Origin: Mrakia gelida
Taxonomy: Eukaryota > Basidiomycota > Tremellomycetes > Cystofilobasidiales > Mrakiaceae
Assembly (NCBI GenBank): GCA_024345305.1
Contig: BRON01000019.1
Span: 62,001-126,000 of the forward strand
Reading direction: 5' to 3'
Length of the DNA: 64,000 bases
Positions 22,100 to 31,103 of this stretch are shown here, one piece after another; the first letter of the stretch is position 1, and each line of letters starts with the position of its first letter. A program made the translations under genes and the position numbers. The notes beneath the pieces are model-generated. The model was not told the DNA's origin. It did not search any database and was given only the letters and a program-made list of their open reading frames with translations.

Positions 22100-23821
22100 T
22101 CAACCAGCCAACTTCATCCACCCGCCACGAACCGTCGCAACCCAAAGCTGATCCCTGGCGACCTCGTCGTTCTTCCCTCCGTCTCGCGTGATCCATCGAA
22201 TCGAGGTGAGCCTAGGGAGATGTTTGGCGAAGAGGAGGACGGTGGGGAGGAAGTCGAAGGAGGTGGAGATGGAGTTTGAGTCGTCGGGGTGGAAAAGGGA
22301 AGTTCGTTCGGGAGTGATTCGATCGTCGGCTACGACGAGAGCTCGAAGGGTTGGAGCGAGGGGTGAGAGGGCGGAGATGAGGAGGTCCTGGGGAAAGAGA
22401 GAGGGTATATGGTCTGAGTGAACTTCGAAAAGGAGGACCGAGAGAAAGAAAAGCGCGAGCTCACCGAAACCTCCGCGCAAAGCAACCCATCTCCCGTCGC
22501 GTCCTCGTCGTCCTTCCCGACTCGAAGCTCGATCTCGAGGCTCTACAACCCAACCTCAGCTCCGGCAGCAGATATCATCTCGACCAGATCCTCCCCGATC
22601 TCACCCAACGTAACGCTCAACTCCCTCAGCCCTTTCAAACCCTTCAACGCGTCGAACACCTCCGTCGCGTCCTTCCTCCCGAACGGAACCCACTCCTTCT
22701 TCCCTCTCTCACCCTCGGGAGGCTTCCCAATCTCGAGTCTCTTGATCCCTCCCATGTTCGCGACGGTCTCGTCATTGAGGAAGAGAGGAAGAAGGTTCGA
22801 TTCCGAGAGAGGAAGAGCGTCGGTGTGAAGGATGTTGGGCATGAAGCTCGAACTGATCGTCATCATGAATCCTCCTCGACTCATGTGCGGCTCGCCGTTC
22901 TGGGATCGCATGCTGATGGCTCCTGTGTGGATCGAGATGGTTTGGAAGGCGAACGAGGTGTGTTCAAGGAGGGAAAGGAACCAGGGTTGGAGGGAGGAGT
23001 GAGGATGGTCGAAGTACATCGTTCCGTGGATGTTTGCTGCGATGTCGAGGGAGGTGAGGGATGGGAAGGTAGCTGAGTCATCGGTGTCTGCGGCGACGAG
23101 GATCTGACAGATGAGCAAAGAGAGTGAAGAAGACGGGGATCAGCGACGAGAGAGGGAGAGGAGCGAAGACGAGCGAGGGACTCACCTGGTTTAAATAGAG
23201 AGCCTGGGACTGGATGTCGATCTTCTTGAGCGTGGAACTGTTTCGAAGGAAGAGATCTTTGACTTTGGTCGAGACCTTGCGACGGTAGGGGATACTGGAG
23301 TCTGCCTCGTCTCCGCTGAATCGAATCTCCTCGAGGCCTGTGAGGAGGAAGAAGGAGGGAGGAGGTCCGTCCTCGTCCATGAATGCGTCTGTGATCTCGA
23401 CGACTTTTGGGTTGACGTTAGTCAGAGCCTCGAGGAGTCTCCAGAAGTTGGAAGGAGGGACCTCTCCGACGCATACGACGGTATGGAGAGAGGTGAGATG
23501 GGGGAGGAGAGGGAGGAGGGAGGTCCAGACTCTCCATCTCGGTTGCTTCTCTTCCTCCTCCCCGTCCTGGATGGCCTCGAATCGGATGGTTTTGACGAGA
23601 GGAGTGAGGTGAGGAGAGGACGCAAGGCCTGCGACTCGTTCAAGTGCGTGATGTTCTCCTGCTTTGAAGGTGAGGGTGTGAAAGAGGAGAGGTCGAAGGA
23701 GGGAGGAGAGGCGTTGAGAGACGAGTGAGAGATGGAAGAGGTCCTGCCTCTCGAGGCGAGCTTGAAGGATCGGGAGGAGAGAGACGAGGAGGACGTCGTT
23801 GGGGAGAGTCGTGAGGGACAT
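22100..23821 (-). CDS. F-box and leucine-rich protein, family B copy 1
   Basis: The first exon begins MSLTTLPNDVLLVSLLPIL, with LFHLSLVSQRLSSLLRPLL after it, a good F-box. It ends at SQALYLNQ with a GTGAGT donor near 23187. The second exon (about 23103 to 22540) begins ILVAADTDDSATFPSLTSLD, and the third ends WVATVRGGWMKLAG. The post-F-box part is rich in Leu with repeated LxxLxxLxL spacing (LPHLTSLHTVV, LRELSVTLGEIGEDLV), consistent with irregular leucine-rich repeats for substrate binding. The gene is transcribed away from the BTB gene that starts 129 bp further on. A closely related but broken copy lies at 59.3-60.9 kb. The substrate is unknown. Confidence 0.72.
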
Positions 23822-23950
23822 GCTGAGGGAAGCGAGGAGTCTTTTCTTATTCGAAAGAAGGAAGGAGGAGCCTGGAGGAGCTCGTGGTCGAGGGAAGGAA
23901 GGAAGTTAAAGGTTGAAAGCTCAACCTTCTTCCCTTCCCTCAGAACCGCC
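23822..23950. promoter_or_regulatory. Bidirectional promoter between family B and family C copy 1
   Basis: These 129 bp are all that separate two divergent start codons. They contain a perfect 8-bp inverted repeat AAGGTTGA-AAGC-TCAACCTT at about 23907-23926. The C-proximal sequence (CTCAACCTTCTTCCCTTCCC) is also present before the start of C2 at 59189-59230, where the first arm of the inverted repeat is altered. The element may be a hairpin or the site of a symmetric DNA-binding protein; this is inference. Confidence 0.5.
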
Positions 23951-24751
23951 ATGCCGCCTCGTCCTTCCTCCTCCTCCTCCTCCTCCGTTTCCGCTCGTCC
24001 GGTCAAGAAAGCCAAGGTCGAAGCTCCAGCCGAGGACGTCCCAGTCCAAGACGCCGTCCCGGATCGAGTGGACAAGACGTTCAACCACGAGAAGGCGGAT
24101 ATCATCCTTCGAGCTCCTCCTTCCTCCTCCTCCCCTACTCCAGGACACGTCCTCTTCCCCATCAGATCCTTCATCCTCCGGGCATCATCAATCCTTGACC
24201 AGCACCTCGACGATATCCTCCCTTCCAACACCCCAACCCTCCCCATCATCGAAATCGCCTCGGACGCGGATACCCTTCGACGCTTCCTCGCCCTCCTCGA
24301 CAACTCAAGTCCTCCTCCCTCCGTCGGCGATCTGGACCTAAGCAAGCAACTACCCCTCTTCACCATCGCGGTGCTGTACGAGGTGGACTGGATTGCATCT
24401 TTGGTGGAACTGTGTCTCCAGAATGCCAGCCAAAATATCGACGACCTCCCCCTCGCCCTCGAGCTCTACGAGTTCGCCTTCTTCAACCAGCTCGCAAGGG
24501 TCGCCTGCTTCACGATGGGATACTCGTTCAACAGCATTGTTGGTCTCACTTCATCCTCCTTCCCTAGACCTCTTCGAAACAAGCTGGGACGGAACTTCTG
24601 GGACGACATCGTCGACATCCACGGGCAGGCTCGGAACTCTTGGAACTGCAGGAGGGTGTTTGATATCCACGAGAAGCGGTTCGGTGCAGACGCCATCTCT
24701 CAACCGCTGTACTCACGCCCGACGTTTGACTTCCCAGCTGGGGAGTTCTGA
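23951..24751 (+). CDS. BTB/POZ-domain protein, family C copy 1
   Basis: A single uninterrupted ORF of 266 codons. After a Ser-rich, basic N-terminus (MPPRPSSSSSSS, VKKAKVEAPAEDV) comes a BTB fold: FNHEKADIILRAPP, HVLFPIRSFILRASSILDQH and LPIIEIASDADTLRRFLALL. These match the basidiomycete BTB pattern, in which a residue acts on display to recruit substrates, often to Cul3 ligases or to transcription complexes. The C-terminal half is helical with no second recognised domain, and it ends RPTFDFPAGEF. An intron (24753-24827) begins one nucleotide after the TGA, so the 3' untranslated region is spliced. The gene shares its promoter with family B copy 1. C2 (58451-59188) is its paralogue. Confidence 0.75.
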   Translation: MPPRPSSSSSSSVSARPVKKAKVEAPAEDVPVQDAVPDRVDKTFNHEKADIILRAPPSSSSPTPGHVLFPIRSFILRASSILDQHLDDILPSNTPTLPIIEIASDADTLRRFLALLDNSSPPPSVGDLDLSKQLPLFTIAVLYEVDWIASLVELCLQNASQNIDDLPLALELYEFAFFNQLARVACFTMGYSFNSIVGLTSSSFPRPLRNKLGRNFWDDIVDIHGQARNSWNCRRVFDIHEKRFGADAISQPLYSRPTFDFPAGEF

Positions 24752-25924
24752 GGTGAGTCTTTTCCCTCTCTGCTGGCATTCTTCCGACCTCTGAGTTGAC
24801 GTGTTGGTCCTCGCTCTTCTGCCACAGACCTGGCCTCGACCTCAATTACTCCTCCGCTCTCCCATCCCTTCCACCTAACCTCCCAACACCCTCACCACAC
24901 TCATCCATCTCTCCTCGCCCGCCAACTACTCGGCTCAAGCGTTTGCCGCCGCCGAGTCCTCAGATCTCGCCTCGGTTCGTTCGTTCGCCCTTCTATTCGC
25001 TTTCGATACTCAGTGTACCGTCCTGGAAGGCTATGGCTGATCTTCCTTCTCCCTCTTAATCTCTCAGACCGCCTTCTAACCCACCCCTCATCAAGTCTCG
25101 CTTGACCCTTACCCTCCCACCCTCTTCCCGCCCTCGCCCTCTTCAACTCCAACTCCCCGACGCGTCGCTCGCCCTCTCCCCTCAACCATCTTTTCTCGCA
25201 TCCCAACCACCATCACCCACCTCCTTCATACTCAATCAAACCATGATCACTGCTCCACTCCTCCTTCGCAATCCCCTTCACCTAACTCACCTCTCGCTCC
25301 TCCAACCTCGAACTCCAACCCTCCTTCCAGCATCCTCCCTCCTCAGAACCCTTCGCTACGCGGCGTCGTCGGACGCAAGGACAAGACGGGTTTAGTTCGT
25401 CGTTGAAGAGAGGCTCGGGTAGGCCGGTGGCTGGTCGAGCGAGGAGCTGTGGGAGGGCGGGAGGGAGAGAGGGTGGACGAGTCGATGTTTGGATTCGACG
25501 CGTGGATGGACGTGCTGGGTTTGTGTCCAGGGGGTGCGGGGCACGAGTACTTTGTGTAGCTTACCTTTCGTTTATTAGACTTTATCTATCTCTTCGACGC
25601 CTCGAAACGATATTGACGGGGCAAGGACTGTCGAGAAGGAGAGGAAGGAGCGACGACGATGCGTCGAGTCGAACGTTCTGAGGAGGAGGGAGCTCCATCA
25701 CTTCGCCTCGATTAGAAGGGTGATTCGTCTATATGTTTTCGGATGCGTCTCTGTTTTTCCGTTCAGCTCTGCCCCGACGAGCTCTCTTCAAACCATCAAC
25801 ATCGACCCTTCTCTTCCGTCCTCGACTAAACTAGAAACGAAGACCTTCTAACCTATCAAGAAACCCTGAGCCCAACGAATCTTTAAACCACCCTCTGCCT
25901 ACCCTATTTTAAACCCTCTCAAAC
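24752..25924. other. Long 3' flank without a supported gene
   Basis: A spliced 3' untranslated region of the BTB gene occupies the start (intron 24753-24827). From 24830 to 25400 the plus strand is C/T-rich with several open but low-complexity frames; one (25102-25395) has no homology signal that I recognise. From 25400 the sequence is G-rich and then A/T-richer near the 3' end of the GPI-protein gene. No gene is claimed. Confidence 0.4.
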
Positions 25925-27497
25925 TTAAAGCGAAGCAGCAACAGCGCTCAAAACTCCAGCGAGCAGAGCGGCTCCCGTCGCGACCTGGAATCGACCCGAC
26001 GCTCCCGAGGTAGAACCAGTGGTAGCAGCAGCGGAGGGAGCAGCAGATCCGGAAGCGGCAGCAGCGGTTCCAGAAGCGACGGCAGCAGTTCCAGAAGCAG
26101 CAGCGCCGGTGGTCGAGGCGGTGGTGGTCGCGTTGACGCTAAGGGAGGGGCGAGATGGAGGGGAAAAGGTCGAGTTAGCTCGCGAGATTTGGGAAGGATG
26201 ATGCGGTTGGGAGAGAGGAAGAAGAAACTAGGACATACCAAACGTCAGTGAGGGAGGTGGTGAAATCGGCGGCGTTGACGAAGACGATATCGGCGCACTG
26301 AAGAAAGACGAAGGGACGCGACGAGAAGGAAGAGGTCAGCCCAGGTCGATATCTGCGGATCCCACAGCACTCGCTTCGAAGACGTGATGTATCTATGAGC
26401 TAGATCCAACAGCCCGTGTCGATTCAGGTGGAGAGAGGACGGGAGAGGAAGGAAGAGGTACTGAGATGGCCAGAGAAAGTCGCGCGACTCACCTCGTACT
26501 GTTGGACTCCAGCGGAGGAGATCCACGAGAATCCGAGAGTCAAGTTGGAACCAGGGCTGCTACCATAGTTGTTGAAATCGAGGTACTCCTCGAAGCAAGA
26601 TTGCCCAGGAGCGACGGAGGGGATGACCGAGAGGAATCGCTGGGAAGAGGAGAAGAGGAGGGAAGGTCAATTTCACCTTCAACGACCATCTTCCCTCGTT
26701 CGAAGAGCAAGCTGATTGGCTATCAGATGGAAAGCACTCACCCTGAAGGAGGGAGCGGTGTAGTTGGTGGCGTCTGAAAAGAAGAAGGAAGAACAGGGGA
26801 CGATCAGCGGCGGCGAAAGGCGAAGGCGCGTCGAAGCGAGACGAGTTTCAACGAACAGGAGATGGTCAAGTTGGTGACTCCAGCCGAGTCGGTGAACGCA
26901 AACTTTCCTCCGGCTGGCAAAGAAGAACATGAAAGGAAGGTTAGAAGGAAGGAAAGGAAGGGAGGGAAGAAAGGTCAGCCGAGGAAGTCGACGGAGCATT
27001 CTTGATTCGACGAGATCGGAAGGCGAGGGAGGGCGGGAGGAAAAGAGGAAAAACGCACACAGAGGGAACTCAGTTCGGTTGTTGATCTGAGCAGGGTATC
27101 CTTGACAAGGTCCATTGGCAGCAGTAGCAGCTGAGGTTCCCCGAGAGTACTGAAAGCGGAGGAAAGAGAAAGAAAAGGGAGGCGGGAGGGAAGAGGTCGA
27201 GGGAAAGAACGAAGTCAGCTCGTGCTTCGAGACTGAGTCGAGCGAGAGGAGAGAGCATGGAGACTCACAGGGAAGACGAGCTTGACTGTAGGAAGGAAGA
27301 GCAAAGAGGAGGGAAGGGGGGTGTCAGCAAAGGAAGGAGAGAAAAACGGGAAGAGATACAGCGACGGGATTGGACGAAGACTTGGCGAGGAAGGGAAGAA
27401 ACTCACTGGGAACGTCCTCGGTAGTCTGTCGAGGAAGGACAAGAGCTGAGACGGAGGCAGCAGCGGCGAGGAGAGCGACGAGAGGAGTGGCGAACAT
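25925..27497 (-). CDS. Secreted GPI-anchored protein with a copper acquisition factor BIM1-like domain
   Basis: Exon 1 encodes a signal peptide (MFATPLVALLAAAASVSALV) followed by a possible Kex2-like site (LPRQ). Small exons then give IKLVFPYSRGTS, NGPCQGYPAQINNRTEF, PLSGGKFAFTDSAGVTNLTI, YATNYTAPSFR, RFLSVIPSVAPGQSCFEEYL, NLTLGFSWISSAGVQQYE and CADIVFVNAADFTT. The combination of PC.G, NRTEFPLSGG and YECAD matches the BIM1-like (X325) family, which is related to lytic polysaccharide monooxygenases and in Cryptococcus serves copper uptake. The tail is Ser/Thr/Ala/Gly-rich and ends in a hydrophobic GPI signal (GAALLAGVLSAVAASL). The N-terminal His that binds copper in BIM1 is not evident. About seven introns; junctions for PLSGG and the neighbours use GTGCGT and GTTCGT donors. 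Confidence 0.72.
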
Positions 27498-29021
27498 GTT
27501 TGGCGAAAGAAGAAGGCGGTTGGAGGGAAAGGACGGGAAGAGGGAAGGAAGGAGAAAAGGGCGAGAGAAGGTTGAAGATGGGGGTGAAGACGATGCTTGG
27601 AAGTTCCACGGCCTTATCAGATTTTCCCCGCGTGAATTTACATGGGGAAAATAGTCGGAACGCGTGGGCCGAGAGGAGATCAAGAAGGAGCGACGGGAGC
27701 GACGACGCGATCTGCGTTTCGCGAAGAGTCGATCCTTCGAGCTTGAGTTCCGAGGAGTTGCTGCCGTTGCTCGAGTGATGCTGGAGATTTTGTGGACTCC
27801 AGAAGTTGAAGAAGAGGGAAGACGAGAAGAGTCGAAGAGTGGGGTTGGCCGGAGAGAAGAGCGGCTGCCAGAGGGTTCTCGAAGGTGATTGGGCGAAGCT
27901 GAACCGTCGCGCCACTGGACACACGAGTTCCAAGCTCGTTCGACCGAGGAAAAGCTGGACGTCCGAGTAGCGCAGCAGGGAGGAGGGACGGTTCCATGAG
28001 GAGGACGAGCGAGCGGGAGTGGTCGATCGGCCGAAGGAAAGAAGGAGGAGTGAACGAGGCGAACGACGAGAGACGCGTCGAGTCAAGACGGGTCTTGAGA
28101 TCCTGGTGGAGAGCGACGAAGAAGAAACACGATTCAGTCAAGATAAGCATCGTCGCAATGGTGCAGGCAACTTGTCGCAAACCGCTGAGATAGTCGAAAG
28201 CAAGCGACAGGAGCGGGTCGTCGAGGTCTCTGAGCGTCCCTCAACACCTCCTTCTCATCCTGAGCTCAGATCACCATCATTTGGAGAGTAGCATCGACGT
28301 CCAAGAAAGATTTTGAGCTCACCTCAGTCCGAAGATAGGCTCCTTTCAGCGGTGGAAGTGGCAAGGCGGATGCGTCGTGACTTGATCTCGATCTAGACGT
28401 CGCTGTTGGTATCGATGAAGGTCAAGCGAGGCAGTCAGTTGCGTAGTCTCAGAGATGTCAAGGAGATGTGAGAGTGGCTACATACCACGCTCAAATTGCT
28501 GCAAGAGTAGCCGGGGAATGGGTGTCGAGAGAAGGGAGAAGGAGCGAAGGAGGAAGGTCAAAGCAGGTGAGCTCGAGCCAACATGTCGAGAAGAGCTGCC
28601 GAGGTTGGACGAGCTCGAGAGCGAGTACGTGATTTGGGTGTCTGATAGACGTTTTGGAGTGCATCGCAGTCAGCAAAGACGAGTGAAAGCTTGGGGAGGG
28701 GGAGGGGAAGAGGAGGACGCACGGTCTGGAAGGAAGGGAGGGAAGGAAGGAAAGGTTGAGCTCAACGGAGTTGACCTCTTCCAGACCTGCTTCCGCAGGG
28801 TCCACTCCCGTAAGAAGAAGGTTTCCACAGGCAAACATCGTCCTTGGGGGTAGGCGAAGTGGGAAGCGAGAAGAGGATCTGAGATATGAACCTCCTCAGG
28901 GGCAGGAAAGGGTTTGGGAAATCTCGGTGAGCTCGTTCGATTTCCAGTTGACCTCAACCAGATCGACCTCCTGCCCTCCTTCCTTTCCTCCACTCTCTCA
29001 CCTTTCGGCCTCTCCTCGACT
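27498..29021. other. Intergenic region with possible gene relics
   Basis: This 1.5-kb spacer contains the promoters of the GPI-protein gene (minus) and of family D copy 1 (plus). On the minus strand there are ORFs (for example from a Met at about 28103 to 27680) and intron-like signals near 28480-28780 (a CTTGCAG acceptor next to a GTATGT donor). No complete gene could be assembled and no domain was recognised. It may hold a degraded gene. Confidence 0.35.
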
Positions 29022-30964
29022 ATGTTTCCAAGACCTCCCTCGATCGCCGTTCTCCAGCGAGCGCACGACTTCCTTCGAGCAGGAGAGTACGACGAAGACT
29101 TGAAGAGCTGCGACGAGGTCAGCCCCAAAATCACTCGCCTCCCTTCCTCTCCTCCCTCTCGTCCGCTGACTCTCCTTCACTCTCGTTCTTCCAGGCAGTG
29201 GAGCTGGGAGGACCCGACGCGGATGTGATTGCTCCTCGGGAGGTGGTCTTGGAGAGGTTGAGAGCACTGGAGGTTGCCTTTGAGGGAGGAGGAGGGGGGC
29301 GAAAAGTGGGCGACGATCAGGAGGACGTGAGTCTTTGGTTTCCCTTGTCGTCCCTCGCTTTCGACGAAGACAGGCTCCGAGATGGCTTCACACCACGTCG
29401 TCTGCACTACCAGGAGACTGCTTCCTGCTCTCCTGCGCGAACAATCTTCCAGAATCCGTCGATCTGACCTTCTCCCCGCTTCCTGCTTCTTCCTCCTCCT
29501 CTAGGACGCGCCCCGACTGTTCCAAACCCTCGCTCGACTCCCTCCCTCCCACATCGACCTCCTCCTCTCCCATCCTCTCACAAACACCACCCTCCAAGAG
29601 ACACAAACCGCTCTCGACCACGCCAGAACTCATCTCAACTTCATCGACTTCCTTCACCCCGAAATCCTCGTCGAAATCGCGTCCTACCTCCACGACGACG
29701 GCGACGCTCTCTCCTCCGCGTCCTCCTTCCTTCTCGCGAGCGTCTCTCAAAGATGGAGGACGGTCTTCCTCGAGAACGAACATCTCTGGGGACGACTTCG
29801 GATCAAGGGACCGTTCGGCGAGAAGCTCTTGAAGAAGATCGAGGCCTACTGGAGCATCGCACCCCTCAGGCGACTCAAGACGAGAACTCCTCGCACTACC
29901 CTGTGGACGATTGGGGGACGATCCGTGGTCTCCTCGAAGGGAACGTCCAGAAGGTGGAGGAGCTCGATATCACGGTCGTCTTCAACCAACAAGCGTCGTT
30001 CCCCGATCTCATGCTTCTCTTCCCTACGACCAACCCAGTCTTGAGGACCCTTCGGCTCAACGTAAACGAAGCTCTCCCCCAATACCTCCTACCTCAGTCC
30101 ATCTTCCCCACCCTCACCTCTCTCACCACCCTTACACTCACGAACGTCGACTGTTCGATGGCCCTCGCCCTCGTCTACATTTTCCCCAACTTGCCCAACC
30201 TCCAATCCCTCGTCCTCTCCACTCGCCTCACTATGGATCACGGAACTCCTCCTCCTCCACCTTGGCCGTCTTCTATCTCCGCGCCTCACCTCCACACCCT
30301 CCTCCTTCAAGACTTCCGTCCTCTCAACTGGCTTCCATCCCTCATCCTCCCCTCGCTTCGGATCCTCGACCTCACCTCTTGCTGGTACCGGACCCACTCC
30401 GACTTTCTCTTCCCTCCCTCCCACCCTCCAAACGTCACCAAACTCGCCGTCCTCAAGTTATCCGAAGGACGCCCTCGAATGATCATCCAGACCGACGATG
30501 ACGATCAAACGCTCAACACCCAGACCATTGACGAGCTGCTCTCCGACCTCTCCCAACTCGTCGCTCTCACCCATCTCTTTGCAGGACACGTCGCCGCCAT
30601 CGACGACACCTTCCTCGACGGGTTGACGTTGAACGAAGGGGAAGGAGCAGGAGGAGGAGGGACTGGGGAGGAGAGGGCTCAGATGGGGATCTGTCCTCTC
30701 CTCGAGAAGTTGGAGATCCCGAGGACGCGAGTGACGGGAGAGGCGTTGAAGCGGATGGTCGCGTCGAGGTTGGTTGAAGGGGAGGGACGGACGCGTCTGG
30801 AGGAGCTGGATGTCTCGGGATGGGCGAAAGTCGAGGGGGCGAGCATCAAGAGAGACGAACGTAGATGGCTTCGAAACAACATCGCTACTTACACAGAGGG
30901 TCGTGACTTTGTTTCTCGCGACCCAGGCCACTTTGGTGGGATGAGCAGGTCAGACGACGAGTGA
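29022..30964 (+). pseudogene. F-box and leucine-rich protein, family D copy 1, with a frameshift
   Basis: Exons 29022-29117, 29195-29326 and 29505-onward join in phase. Exon 1 has a TPR-like helix pair (RAHDFLRAGEYDEDLKSCDE), and exon 3 has the F-box (IDFLHPEILVEIASYL, then ASVSQRWRTVFLENEHLWG). At about 29870-29885 the frame that encodes SIAPLRRLKT stops making sense, and the homologous continuation (DDWGTIRGLLEGNVQKVEEL and the leucine-rich C-terminus to 30964) is in another frame. No GT-AG intron accounts for this, and the shift is what a one-base deletion would produce. The rest is intact, so a sequencing error is possible. Copies D2 and D3 have the same exon layout. The TPR, F-box, LRR order recalls Pof3/Dia2. 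Confidence 0.62.
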
Positions 30965-31103
30965 ATCGAATGCGGTATCTTTGCAGAGCTCGTGCTTATG
31001 GAGCTCACTCCTCTGGCAAGACGAGTGACACCGTAGTGTATCAAGGATCTCATGAGATCAGCCCAAAAGGAAACAAAAGAAAGCGACGCGTCGAGACCCA
31101 ACT

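Noticed and set aside
23422..24366. Long minus-strand ORF across the B1/C1 promoter
   Set aside because: It overlaps two better-supported divergent genes and consists of Ser/Arg/Gly-rich antisense sequence.
27680..28180. Minus-strand ORF of 166 codons upstream of the GPI-protein gene
   Set aside because: No recognisable domain, no consistent splicing to neighbours. Mentioned only as a possible relic.
29813..29884. An intron that might explain the frame change in D1
   Set aside because: The only donor (GTTCGG at 29813) combined with each nearby AG gives lengths that do not produce the needed frame change, and there is no good branch site.
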